Under the pieces are notes generated by a model. It was given only the letters and a program-made list of their open reading frames with translations. It ran no database searches and was not told where the DNA came from. This document shows positions 26,301 through 37,226 of a stretch of 64,000 bases of DNA, piece by piece (positions within the stretch are counted from its first letter, which is position 1; the number at the start of each line of letters is the position of its first letter). The DNA is taken from the NCBI RefSeq assembly GCF_000208865.1, contig NC_018390.1, positions 4,234,270 through 4,298,269 of the forward strand, in the 5' to 3' direction. The translations under genes were made by a program, and so were the position numbers. The DNA is from Neospora caninum Liverpool. Lineage: Eukaryota > Apicomplexa > Conoidasida > Eucoccidiorida > Sarcocystidae.

Positions 26301-28008
26301 GCTCTGGGTCCACGCGCGGTTTCTCGAGTTCGCCCTTCTCCAGGAACTCATGGTGGTGGATTGGCGAGAGGCGAAAAACGGAGTCTGGGACGCGCGCCTC
26401 CGGGGTCTGTTGCAGGGGCAGATCCTGCGTCTCCAGCAGCTCCAGACCCTGCGGGAACTGGGCGAGCGAGACATCTCTCCGGCCCGCGCCCAGGTGCTCC
26501 TGAGACAGCTAAAAGACGCGCGGGAACCCCGCGGACTCCTTCATTTGCCGGCGAGCGCCGCCACGGGGGTATTCCCCATTCAAGAGGCGCAGGAAGAGGC
26601 ACAGGATGCGCGCTCCCCGTCTTCTGGCGGCGAGGGAGGGACGAACGCGACGCGCGCCCAGGCTGAGGAAGCAGGGGAAGTCTCTCAGGCGTTGGGGCAC
26701 GCACCTGCGGCCGCAGTGCGGGAGGCCGTTCTGTCCCTTCTGGCTTCTCTTTTTCGGGGGAGGAGACCGACTCAGCTCGTGGAGGAGATTCTCCGCAGGG
26801 CCGTGAGGCTCTTGGATCTCCTCTGCATCCGGACGCAAGGGCCCTCGCGAGAGGCTGTGGCGGCTGCGTGGGCGCGTAGGGCAAACGAGTCGGAGCTCTG
26901 CGCGTGGCTGCCCGAGGCCGTTCGGGACGTTCCGCCTGGGAGCGAAAGCCGTCGACCGCGGGGAGCAGAGGAACGACAGGCGTGGGCGACCAGCCGGTTG
27001 GCAGTGCTCCGCAATTTCCTGCGGCGCCAGCTGGGTGAATTCAGGCGTCAGCTGTTGAGAGAAGTCGAGGAGGAGCAGCACGCCATGCTGCTGTGGTTGC
27101 TGGCGAGAGAAAGCGCGACGGAGGCCTCGCAGGTGACGGCGCGAGGCCGTCGAGAAACAGACGAAACGTCGGGAGTCTCGCCAGGCGGAGAGCCCAGCGA
27201 CGGTTCGAGTGAGAACCGCTTGACCTCACAGCGGGGTTCCTCCTCAGTTACGGGGGACCGGTCGACGAACGGAAGTGAGACGAAGCCTGCCTCAAGCACT
27301 GAACGGCCGGGTAAAGAAATCGGCGGTGGCGGGTGTTCATCCTCAGAGAGTTCTTCGACGGAAGCTGGAGGGGACGGCAAGGCGGCGCGCGCGAACGCTC
27401 GATCGTTTTCCTCAGAAAAAAACGTCTTCGCTCTCACCTTCGTGACAGCAGGTGCTAAAGGGGTTCCCGAGGCGTTCGCCTGTCTCCACTCCCTCCCAGA
27501 GCATCTGGAGGCGCTGATGAAAGGCCCGTTGCCCAGGAGCCTCCCCATTCGTGGCCAGGACGGGAATGGAGAAGGCGCACAAACAGTGGAAATGTGTCCA
27601 CTGTGGCGCTCCTACTTTCTGCAGTTGGGTTTGATCCACACAGCCAAAGAGCTCCTCTTCAGACGGTCTCTCCTAGACGCAGGCGACTCGCCTGCGGCAC
27701 CCGCGCGCCAACCGCGCGCATCTCCCACTGAAGACAAACAGGCAGTTGTGCCTGGAGAGGCGTGTATCGATTGCATGCGCGAAGGCGTCACGCATCTAGC
27801 CGCTGGGACCTTGCCTTTGCCAGGGAAGGAAAAGACGGCGACAGAGGTTTCGCGTACGCCGGAAATCGCGGCAGACCGCGAAGAAGCGAATCGGTGCAAA
27901 GCTTTCGGTCCGACACACAAAGGACAGAGAGACAGGGACGAGGATGGCCTTCTCGCGTCGCCCAGGGCGCCGAAGAAGCGAAGGAGCGCCGAAAGCCGTG
28001 TGAATTAA
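20367..28008 (+). CDS. Large protein with DOT1-like class I SAM-dependent methyltransferase domain
   Basis: Two exons, 20367-24449 and 24949-28008 (TAA), join in phase 0 (CAG/CTG) for 2380 aa. ATG 20367 (GCAATGGA) is the first Met of the frame. Residues 1-370 are disordered. The methyltransferase core begins with basic/helical sequence (LMKLTGSDEGAYGENC), then motif I VFLDIGSGSG at 437-446 and GVEID, typical of SAM binding. After a charged insert of about 110 residues the fold resumes with KCADASLF and FSFDLAMPPRVLF near 660, followed by VVYVSFHS. This order resembles the histone H3K79 methyltransferase DOT1 fold; the substrate is inference. Cys-rich motifs (CCRKCCSEIF; FFVCCGADLS; CLSPLCYTCGA) and Arg/Lys-rich stretches near 1150-1270 suggest nucleic-acid or zinc binding. 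Exon 2 has a helical region (AQETAALHLLRRLNAPLL, LQGQILRLQQLQTLREL). Confidence 0.8.
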
Positions 28009-31000
28009 AGAACAAGCTATACAGGCTAGGGGAAATGTAGGGAAACATGTCGACTCAATCTATCCATTTACATGGTCGGAAAACATATGGAATATTTATT
28101 TATATACGTTTGTGTCCGGCGAAATCGCCTTCAATGAAAAAATGCATACCTGTGCATGTGTTAATACTTTCTTACGTCCCCAAAAAAGACTCACGGGCCG
28201 TAGACGTTATGTATGGGAACATTTTAACGGTGGCATAAGCACGTTAGTACGATTTTATGTGTACCGTATTCTATGAGCTTCGGAGGTTAGCAGAACGAAT
28301 GGCTGAGAACGCATAGAGGTCCATGAATTTGGGCGAATCCTTGGACATAATTTTCACGTAAAGTAGCTTTATAAAGACGCAGAAAATATACGTTCCTCGG
28401 TTCCTGTATTCGACACAGTTGTTTTAAAACGCGTCGGGAATACTGTGTGTGTTATTTGTCTCGACCGCGATCTAACAGCGTGCAAACAGTAAGGGTCGGC
28501 ATGGATGAACATGTATATCTACGTGAGGCGAAGTAGGTCGTCTGCGCTTACGTGCATCCGTGTATACACACCTATCTGGGTTCGCGTGCTTGGCCAGGCG
28601 CTCATACTTGTGTGTCACTACTGGAGACCTCTGCACATTTTTCCGCTCTCTGAAGCGCCGGGAAACAGCAGTACCACGGTAGAGGAGCGTGCCTCCATGT
28701 GCATGCAAACCTGCTGAGGTAGCTGCATGCGAATTTTATGTATGCCAACAGAGGTACACCGCGTTGTGTGTGTAGCTAGGGTGGGCAGTGTCATCCGCAT
28801 GCTTTAGTTGGACGTGGATCACGTTTTACACCGCCGCCGGGGTTCCGTGCGTTTTTGGACGTACGTTTTATTCCGAGAAGGAGGGAGAGCGTTTTCGGCC
28901 GCGAATGCTGATGAAAGGCTTTGCGACGCCAGCATCTAGCTGAATAGAGGAAACCAGATGTTCAAGAGCGCAGAAGGGATTCTGCCACAGTCACGTTTTC
29001 ATGCTTATGTTGATGGCTCAAGTGGTAAGGCACTTTCGCGTTGCGCGCGCCACATCGGAGATGAGCAAATATATTATCAATGTGCTTTTATGGTGTTTTG
29101 GTGACGTAACTGTATTTTGGATGGTGAGTTTTGTACTTGGGGCACACTGTATTAGCGGCCCACTGCTTGCCATGTGCCTCTTTCTGTCTGCAACAAATGC
29201 ATTTCCCTTTTTTTCTTGGCATGCTGGAAGAATTCAGTTTGTATTTTTCTTCGCTTGAGAGTGTTTTACCGAGACGAGGCTGATTTGCACTGACTTGAGA
29301 GTGACGAGAGTCTCTGTCGAAATGCCTCGTAAGGTTCGTGGCTGTATAGGCGCCACAGAGCCATACCGCAGAATGTCTTTGTGTTTCTATTCTCTTGTCA
29401 AAACGGGTTTGGTGGGGAAGGAGGGAGGGAATTGGCGGATTCTGCCTTTTTGATGAGAAACTTTCCGGTTTATAGAATGACCAGGGGACACCGACGGGCC
29501 GGGGAAGCGTGAGCGCGCTCCCTTTTTGCACTACGTTTCATTCGGTGTTAGAACAGAAGAAACACCCCAAGGGACGTGGAAGAACGGGCAAACAATCGAG
29601 GAACGCGGCAGCTCGCGTTGAAAGCCTTGCATATTTGGGGGGGTTGGGGGGGGGGGTATCATTGTATGGAGGTATATAGAACCCCGTCATGGTTGCATTA
29701 CCAAGGGGCCGAGTGGAGAGCTCTGCAAGAGCAAGGCAAGAACTGGGCAACGCCCTTTGAGCTGCCGCACTGAGTCGGGGGAAGACGAGTTCCATGCGTA
29801 CACGTTCTGGAGTTATAACACATATTTTCCGTTCATATGTGAGGTACGCCGGCAGTTTAAAGGGACGGGAAAGAGGGTGATGAGCCGATTCGGGAATGTG
29901 ACTTCTACGGTGAGTATGGGTCAACTGTTATCCAGACTCGGGGTAGCGTGAGGGATATAGTTTTCGTGTATCAGATCTTGGGACTAGTCTTTGCACAATT
30001 GAATGCCTCTACACTTGTCAAATGTTGCGGCAGTAAAATGCGCCTTGCGCTTCCGGGCAAGGGAACTCTCAGCCGTAGAACTAATCGGTCGGCTTCCGAC
30101 TCGGGCCACTCCGCATGGGGGCGTCCGCATGCTACCTTGCCAAAAACCAATTGATAACCCCTTCGAATCGGATATTTGGATCGAAGGCCTCCTAGGTCGC
30201 AACAGGTTCCTCAAGCGTCTGCAGCTGAGAATGGTGTCCAACGTTTCCCTGGGAGAAGCATCGAACAGTGCGTCGTCCATGCACAATCCCCGGTGTGTGG
30301 CGCTGTGGTCCTCTCCAGGAGATCATCCACCGTGCCTCTCTAATACACTTAAACCGCGAAAGGGTACCTCGCAGGCATAGATCTACTGTGTCTTTCCGCA
30401 TCTCTGCTTTACCCTACCGTTTTCACACGTCAGAGTCCACCTGTGGACCGCACTGTCCGAGCCCCACAAGACAAGAAAGTGTCGCTTCTTGAGCCATCCC
30501 TTGTGGTCCGATTGAGGTCTAGTGATAAGCCACTGGACAAAAACCGTTTCTTTTACAGTTGTCTACACGCACACGCCAAGGTGCGTCGTGTGTGCAACAA
30601 CGCCTTGCTAATGTAGTATTCGACTTGCCCATACTTCCGTGTTGGACTCGCGAGTTTAATTGAGTAAACAACGGTCCTGGCTATGAAACACTCGAATCTC
30701 TGCAATGCGACAGTGCGTGCCTCACCGAAGAAAGAAAACACACAACAGTGGTACGCGCAGTAAAACGTTTCTGAGACCGCCGTCGCCCATTCGCTTTCGT
30801 AAAGAGTTTTCGAGGGAGAACTGCTACACATGTAGCAGCTGACCGAATGGAGCCACAGCCGCGCGCGCGAGGCACCTGTAGTTCAACCTTCATTTTCTTA
30901 CACGAAAGGGATGATGATGCACGCGACTTGATACATCCCCTCGAAAACTATTGTGAAGTCACCTCCATGTCCTAGTGTTGTTTGGACAACAGAGTGCAAG

Positions 31001-31111
31001 GGAGAAAGGACTCCTGAAAGCACCGTTCTGGAAGTGGAATGATGAACGGCATTTGCATAGGAAACAGAAATGTACTGCGGAACTTCCCTGTGGTATTCAT
31101 TCCCCAGAGCG
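28009..31111. other. Gap upstream-downstream of SRS locus; no supported gene
   Basis: This 3.1-kb stretch is visibly more AT-rich than the flanking coding DNA and holds only short frames on both strands. A G-rich run lies at about 29636-29656. It covers the 3' UTR of the methyltransferase gene and the 3' side of the first SRS gene. I could not identify any RNA gene, transposon or SRS remnant. Confidence 0.5.
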
Positions 31112-32155
31112 TCAAGAAAGGCACGCAATACCGGCAACGCTAACGAAAAGGATTCCAACTACAGCCTGGCTAATGGCTGCATGCACACGTGAGGTCGCAT
31201 TTGAAGTCGTGTGCGTCGTTGTCGACACGGCGGTTGCTGCTGATACGTCAATATGGATCTGGCATGCCGCCGTGCGCAGAGAGCCGGAACCGCCTGTAGT
31301 ACTACAAGAGTAACAGAGAGCTTGCTTTTCGGACGGTAGCTGGGGAAAGGTCACCGTGTATACGCCGTTTCCTTCCCTCTCGGAGCGCCTTGCCTGGGGA
31401 ACAAGTGTTGAAAGATCGACTTCTTTAGTGCAGGCGCCATCTTTGTTGTCAAAAACCTTGAGTGCGGCTTCTGGTGTCAGAGTGGATGTCGCTGGTGGAT
31501 CGCAGCTGAACTGAACAGTTTGATTCGCCTTGGAAACGGTGGCTTTCTGTTTCCCACTCTCGGCTGTGCAAGTAAGGACGTTCTCTGGCTGTTGCGGGTC
31601 ATCTTCAGACGAATCGTCGGTACCGGGTTCCTGCTTCTTTGCCGGAATTCGAATCGTAACAGGACAGGCGTCCTTTGCGACATCCAACACGGACTTCCCG
31701 CCTCGCTTGCAAAAATACTTTAAGGTTTTTCCTTCTTCTGTGCGGGAGGTGTCGGGTATCTGAAGAGTGTAACCTGAGTCGTTCCCACTGCCATGATCAA
31801 GGGTGGCGTCTTTGTACAAATCGCGAAGGAGCTTTTTGGTGTGCCCCGCGACGGTGATGTCCTCTGCTACTTCCTGCTCTCCTTTTAAACCAAGGTGGTT
31901 ACGACCTTGGGGGGCTGCGGCCGCCACGAATACGTATAGGGGATCTGAAGGAACCAAGGTGTCGAATGGGGAACCGCACTTGAACTGGACGCTCCGTCCT
32001 GCTTCCGGAAACTGAACCGTTACTCCACCAGTGTTGTCACACGTTTGCGCGCTCGTCTTAGAAAGTTCAGTCCCCGCCGCTGCAATTGGTGCCCGCGAGG
32101 AAGAGAGAGTGATGCTGATGCCAATAACCAACAAAACTCTCGGTAGGACTCCCAT
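31112..32155 (-). CDS. SRS (SAG1-related) GPI-anchored surface antigen, two SRS domains
   Basis: Single exon, 347 aa. ATG 32155 was chosen over the longer open frame because its context (ACAAAATGG) matches the coccidian start consensus and it is followed at once by a signal peptide (LPRVLLVIGISITL) with likely cleavage near AAAG. Two SRS domains follow: the first with Cys 39, 60, 149 and 164, including VQFKCGSPFDTLVPSDPLYVF; the second with the full six-Cys set 196, 218, 242, 281, 284 and 298, including LCYSC. An acidic Pro-rich linker (about 173-192) separates them. A Thr/Ser-rich stalk and a hydrophobic tail (AVVGILFVSVAGIACLS) predict GPI anchoring. The family coats the parasite surface and takes part in attachment and host immune recognition. 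Nearest relative in the window is the SRS gene at 34486-35499. Confidence 0.92.
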   Translation of the reverse strand: MGVLPRVLLVIGISITLSSSRAPIAAAGTELSKTSAQTCDNTGGVTVQFPEAGRSVQFKCGSPFDTLVPSDPLYVFVAAAAPQGRNHLGLKGEQEVAEDITVAGHTKKLLRDLYKDATLDHGSGNDSGYTLQIPDTSRTEEGKTLKYFCKRGGKSVLDVAKDACPVTIRIPAKKQEPGTDDSSEDDPQQPENVLTCTAESGKQKATVSKANQTVQFSCDPPATSTLTPEAALKVFDNKDGACTKEVDLSTLVPQARRSEREGNGVYTVTFPQLPSEKQALCYSCSTTGGSGSLRTAACQIHIDVSAATAVSTTTHTTSNATSRVHAAISQAVVGILFVSVAGIACLS

Positions 32156-34485
32156 TTTGTATTCGAACGGTACGGTCCGTGTACGGCTGCAGCGGCTACC
32201 CTCTCTGCTTTTACCAACTTTGGCGGCGCTTGTAGACGAAAGGAGGGCAGGATGAACTATAGCTCCATTGGGTAGGGCTGTTTGTAAAGGAGTGCGAGAA
32301 AAAAACGTCCCATAAGACTGATCGCACCGTGAAATCGGGGAGAAAAATTGTTTCTGCGTCTGTCCTTTGGCCATGAATTCTACCTGCACCGAACGTCAGC
32401 AGTGGGAGTCCTTCAGGCCAGCCCCGTTTAGATGCACACCCACTACCTGACCCCGTCCCCCGTCAGAGCTCCTGCCGTGATGCGCCGTCCACGAGATTGA
32501 TTTTTGCACTTGCCCTGAGCATAAAGGCGAACGCTCCTTTCTGGTGGTCGCAAGAGACACGTAGACTCTAGGACTTCGAAGCCCTCGGAGTCTCGTGCCT
32601 GGGCGTATCACATCCCAGGGGACACCAGGGTGTCTTTTTCCCGGTTCGTGGCTTGGCTGGGACGACGGGTTGTTTCGCAGTCTAGTTGTCCGTGTGTTGT
32701 CCGTTTGTTATCGAACAGGCCAGTACCAAATGAGAATAGGTTCGGTACCTCGACTAACAACGCCAAGGAAAATGAATCAAACGGTCTGCCGCCGCCGTCA
32801 CGAACCATTTATTTTCTTTCATGGGGCGACACCTGATGTTTCAAATACTAATCTTACTTTCGTAGAGACAACTGTCCGTTCTAGTCCTTTGCCTCACAGT
32901 AGATTTTGCTTTCACCCCGACGTCACTGAGCATGAACGCCTCAAAGAATAGATGACAGAAAATAATAAGGGACATCCATCAGCGAAAAAGGCACGAGCTT
33001 TGTTGCCGGGCTGCTGCTGGTGGCTGAAAGTGTCACCATACTACAATGGCTCAGGCCAATTCGGAAGGTGCAGGCAAGCATTTTACTGAGAAAGCGTTAG
33101 CTTGTAGTTCATTATTTTCCAGGACTCGTAGCTGACAACTCGTGGAACAACAAGAGGAGATACGTGCCATCAGACAGGTCGCAAAAACGATCTAACACAG
33201 CAGGCGACGGTTTGGTCCAGAGACAATCGGAGAGACTGTTTTTTGCCAGACGCGTATATTTATCAGTGTATGCGATTCATCCATCTCCAGAGGCTATGCT
33301 TTCCTTGTGTCACTATGCTACACCGTCGCTCAGTTCTGCCTGTACAGTTTTCTTTCCTTGCCAATGTGATTGTAGGCATGACTGACAGTATAGACGATCG
33401 GGTTCCGGCCCTGATGTCCCGTGGTCCACTCACTTGTTGGTTCCAGGGTGTGTGCTGTTTGCACCCTGGTGCTGAGGGGCCGTTCTGCCCCGTCCATGGG
33501 GTGGAAAGATTCAAATTTGGTTCTACTTTTGAAATTGTACCTAGTTGTTAGAACTCCGGTTGTCCACACACATTTTGCTGTTCAACGGTGTGCATCTATG
33601 CGATACCGACGCCGACATAGACTCTTGTCAGAACACCGTAAATCAGGGTACACCCGCTATCTACGGCGAGCATGGGGAAAGAAGATATTGCTCACATAGA
33701 CTCTTGTCAGAACACCGTAAATCAGGGTACACCCGCTATCTACGGCGAGCATGGGGAAAGAAGATATTGCTTCGAACACCTCGTCTCATCGTTGGAACAC
33801 ACAGCAGCGTTGTGAAACCGGAGTGAAAGCAATGGACGAATCCAGATTCTTGCGTGACATAGTTGGGTGTTCACACGTTTCATGCCCATCCAGAAAGTCG
33901 GGTTGGTACAGGGAAGGCCTTGGCCGACCATGTAGCCCTGAGCTGAGTTCAGAGGCTTGGAAAGCACTGATGGCGACTGCCGACCGGAGAAGAAACGTGA
34001 ACTGCGGTTCAGCATAGTCGCCGCTACTACTCATGCACAGATTTCGCAAAAATCACGACACAAAATCTCGGCGTCCCTCTTCCTGCTTGCTTGGTGCCAT
34101 GTCAAGGATGTACTCTCCTGAAGGCAGGCGTCAAGTTATCGGGCGTGCTAACGGTACAAAAGCAGATTCTGCTGATGGCTGCCTCGAAATCGTACCTAGA
34201 GCAAAGAAAGCGATCGCCCCCGGCGACCTCATAATGTATCCAGAAACGCGTTCGCATTCCCGCCATCTCCGAATGATTGCCGTAACTTGATATCCTATCT
34301 CTATAGGACAATTATACGTGGAGGCGCAGTGTCGACGGCAGTCGAGTCGATGCGGATGCGCCATTGTGTGTCTCCTCTTGAGTGCCGGGCATGGTGCCGC
34401 GTAAAAAAGGTCAAAGGAGCAGTATCAAGTTGCAGCTGAGAAACATTTTTCATTACCGTTTCGAAAGGGTCGTCTTCCCTCTCTA
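32156..34485. other. Intergenic stretch between the two SRS genes
   Basis: It holds the 5' flank of the first SRS gene and the 3' flank of the second. Apart from the 79-bp tandem duplication at 33615-33771 I see no coding frame with SRS features or other recognisable content. Confidence 0.5.
33615..33771. repeat. Tandem duplication, 79-bp period, two copies
   Basis: Bases 33615-33692 recur essentially identically at 33694-33771. Each copy begins acatagactcttgtcagaac and ends aagatattgct. The lack of divergence means a recent event or ongoing homogenisation. It lies outside any supported coding region. Confidence 0.95.
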
Positions 34486-35499
34486 CTAGAAAGCAAGTGC
34501 CATGACACCAGTGGCAAGAGCCGCAACTACTGAGAAAAAGGCGGCTGCCATGCTTTTCGAACCACGGAAGATCGGCCCGTCACCATTTGATTCGGGGTCT
34601 GCGGATGTAGATGACAGAACAGTAATTCGGAACTTGCAGCTTGTCTCGGTCCGTGAGCTTTCGCGCGTGTCACTGTTGTCTGCTTCGCCGGATGTGCACT
34701 GGTAGCATATGGCTTTGTTTCCAGTGGAGGGGAGACGCGGAATTCCCACAGTAACGATGCCCTTTTGATCTGATCTCACAGCTGCAGGAACGAGCGTCGT
34801 CAGGGACTGTACGGTTTCACATTTGCCATCTCCATCGTCAAATACAGCGGACGTCTCCTCGGGCTGAAACGACAGTCCTGCACTGCATTTCAGCTTCAGC
34901 TCGCCTGGTTCCGAGACGGTAAGTTCCTTGTCTTGACCAGCATTGCACGTATTGACGTCCGGAGGCAAAGTGTCCTCTTGACCTTGCGGAGGAGAGGTTC
35001 CATTTTCGGTTTCACCTTCGGGGCTTTTGGCAGCTACTTTGATGTCGACAAGGCACATACGGCGCGGCGCTGCCGACGAGAGGTCATTCGCTTCGACCGG
35101 GCCATTCTCACCAGCAGCACCTGCTTCTTTACAGAGGTATAAAATGTACGTTTCCTTGGGAGGTCTTGATGAATTGGGAACTCTGAGTGTGTGGCTACTT
35201 CCGCCCTGGCCGTGCTGAAAAGTAGCCCCCGGCATTACGGTATTGAGAGGTACTCCTTGCCCTGGCGATGAATTCTCAGTATACACCAGAAGGGGATCAG
35301 AGGGGTCAAGAGTGGTAATCTTAGGGCCACACTTGAAAGTCAGTATTTCCTGACCAAGTGGCAAGGCTAGATTTAAATATTTGCCGTCTGTGCAAATGTT
35401 TTCGTCAGTGCCTGGAATTTCGGGGTCAGCTAAAACCCTGCCGCATCCCGTCAAGACAGTAATACCGGCCACAGCCGTGGCGAATCTCATCATTGCCAT
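34486..35499 (-). CDS. SRS (SAG1-related) GPI-anchored surface antigen, two SRS domains (paralogue)
   Basis: Single exon, 337 aa from ATG 35499 (AAGATGGCA); ATG 35514 in the same frame is an alternative. A signal peptide (MRFATAVAGITVLTGCG) is followed by domain 1 with Cys 36, 57, 123 and 149 (LTFKCGPKITTLDPSDPLLVY) and domain 2 with Cys 185, 205, 227, 265, 268 and 288 (ICYQC). The linker is Pro/Glu-rich. The C-terminus (SMAAAFFSVVAALATGVMALAF) is a hydrophobic GPI-signal tail. The arrangement of four then six cysteines, the shared DPSDPL/VPSDPL motif and the Asp-rich stretch before the third Cys of domain 2 mark it as a paralogue of the SRS gene at 31112-32155, in the same orientation. I do not assign an SRS number. 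Confidence 0.92.
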   Translation of the reverse strand: MAMMRFATAVAGITVLTGCGRVLADPEIPGTDENICTDGKYLNLALPLGQEILTFKCGPKITTLDPSDPLLVYTENSSPGQGVPLNTVMPGATFQHGQGGSSHTLRVPNSSRPPKETYILYLCKEAGAAGENGPVEANDLSSAAPRRMCLVDIKVAAKSPEGETENGTSPPQGQEDTLPPDVNTCNAGQDKELTVSEPGELKLKCSAGLSFQPEETSAVFDDGDGKCETVQSLTTLVPAAVRSDQKGIVTVGIPRLPSTGNKAICYQCTSGEADNSDTRESSRTETSCKFRITVLSSTSADPESNGDGPIFRGSKSMAAAFFSVVAALATGVMALAF

Positions 35500-37226
35500 C
35501 TTGATTGTTCTCATTCCACTCCACACCAGGGTGGAATTGCAAACAGCTAAACCCAAGACACTAGCAAATGGGGGCAAATATAACGGAAATGGAAAAAATT
35601 CACAGACAGAGAAGAAAGGTCGCTCGGCACACGGCGTCGTACGGTTGCGTGCTAGGTCATTGTCTGGGTCCAGGAGCTGCTGAGAGGTGCGACTGTCTTT
35701 TGTCGCCTGAATGAACGACAGCGCTTCGGCGCGTAATTGCTAGATTAACTCGCTTATCTGAGTAGCGTAGAGAGCGTCAGGGAGAAAGAGAAGAAAAGTC
35801 AAAAAAAAGCTAAGACACTTCCGGAACGAAACAACTTTCAGCTCTGCTGGGCTAGGAAGGGCGTTGTCGCCCCCGAGGCGGACCACAAAGCGCCCGCAAG
35901 AGATTAAACCGGCGCTGCTGCTCTCTAAGAAGCTGCATTGTGAGCAGTTATCAGAAATACTTATTTTGGGAAACCCTGGCTTTGGATAGCCAAGTTGATG
36001 GGGAAGGTTGAGGGTCGTCCGCGAGCCGAGAGTCCGGTTCAGTTGATGCAGCAAGCCAATAAGTAGACCGACAGAATGTCGATGCCTGTTTGAGCGGGAG
36101 GGAGTCAACCAGGTAGATGTACATATATGTGGAAGGCAGCTATATCCTGGGCGCATAGATAAGCACGTACGTGCAAATTCCCGTTGCCAGGTAGCGAAAT
36201 TTACGGGTGAGGGATAGACAGATAATGACGCATCGACAGCAGGACGACAACTTCAATTGTAAGTGGAAGACGATTAGTGTGGGCATCACTCGTGTTTGCT
36301 CTGTCGCGAGAAATGCCCATGCATAGTGTGTCAGAAACACTTAAATTGTTGTCTGCATGCTAGGGCTGAAACGCAAATGCCTCCCGACAAATCGAGTTCT
36401 TTAGATAGGCCAGAAGAAACCCGTTCTCAAATGTGAAAGACAACGGAAAATGCCGACCTGGAATCATCCGCTAGTTAGATAAGTATCGAGTAGATTTTTC
36501 CCCTGGTTCGCAGTAATGGGTTCGACTATTGGGGATGCCTAGCGCTCCTACAAGTGCGTAGATTCTAAAGGATTGTCATATGCCGTGGATGATACGACCT
36601 CATAGGGCAACTCACATGGAACGCCGCGTCGTGACCGGGAAATCGGTCGAGTCCTCGCCTTGCGCGAGACTGAAAGCGCTAAGAAAGTGCGGTTTATTGG
36701 TGACAGAGATGAAAAATGACCCCACGACTTGCAGTTCATCCTGATCCACTTGGATTCCCGCCAACCAATCAGAGCTCGATGATCATAATGAAACGGGCAG
36801 GCAGCTAGCAGTGGACTTCACATGAAGCGCGTCTGGATTGTGCCGTCGTGTCGTTTCGCGAGTATCTAGATATATGTAACAGCTTTTCTTCCCGCCACCC
36901 TCCCACAATAAATAATATCGGTTGCTTCGATCATGTTCGCGTGAAAACGGTGTTGTCTCATACGAAAAAGCTGTTTGTTCTTCACTGCCGGCGGCTGGCG
37001 TGTGCAGGGGCACCGCGTAGCCTCGTTTTCCTGGTTCGTCTTCGAACGGTAGAACAGTGCAGAATGCCTTTGTTATTCACGCAAGGTTCTAGAGTCTTTA
37101 TGGTTCCCCAGAAGCAGCATTGAACAACCTATCTGCCGCTGTTGGCAGAGTGGACAAACGCAGAGCTGGCGAGAAGAACTGAACTTAGAAGCTAAGCACA
37201 CCCCGAGAGAGACCGCGCGAAACGAT
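35500..37226. other. Gap upstream of the second SRS gene; no supported gene
   Basis: This is the promoter side of the SRS gene ending upstream at 35499 and the 3' flank of the hydrolase gene. Frames are short and without recognisable motifs. I see no SRS fragment, RNA gene or repeat. Confidence 0.5.

Noticed and set aside
29001..29258. Hydrophobic plus-strand frame considered as a mitochondrial (cox/cob) fragment or membrane protein
   Set aside because: No recognisable cox1, cox3 or cob motif and no splice partner.
32156..32389. N-terminal extension of the first SRS gene
   Set aside because: The extension lacks a signal peptide, whereas ATG 32155 has the consensus start context and an immediate signal peptide.
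36500..36530. Possible tRNA B-box (gggttcgactattgg)
   Set aside because: No matching acceptor stem, D-arm or anticodon arm can be folded around it.
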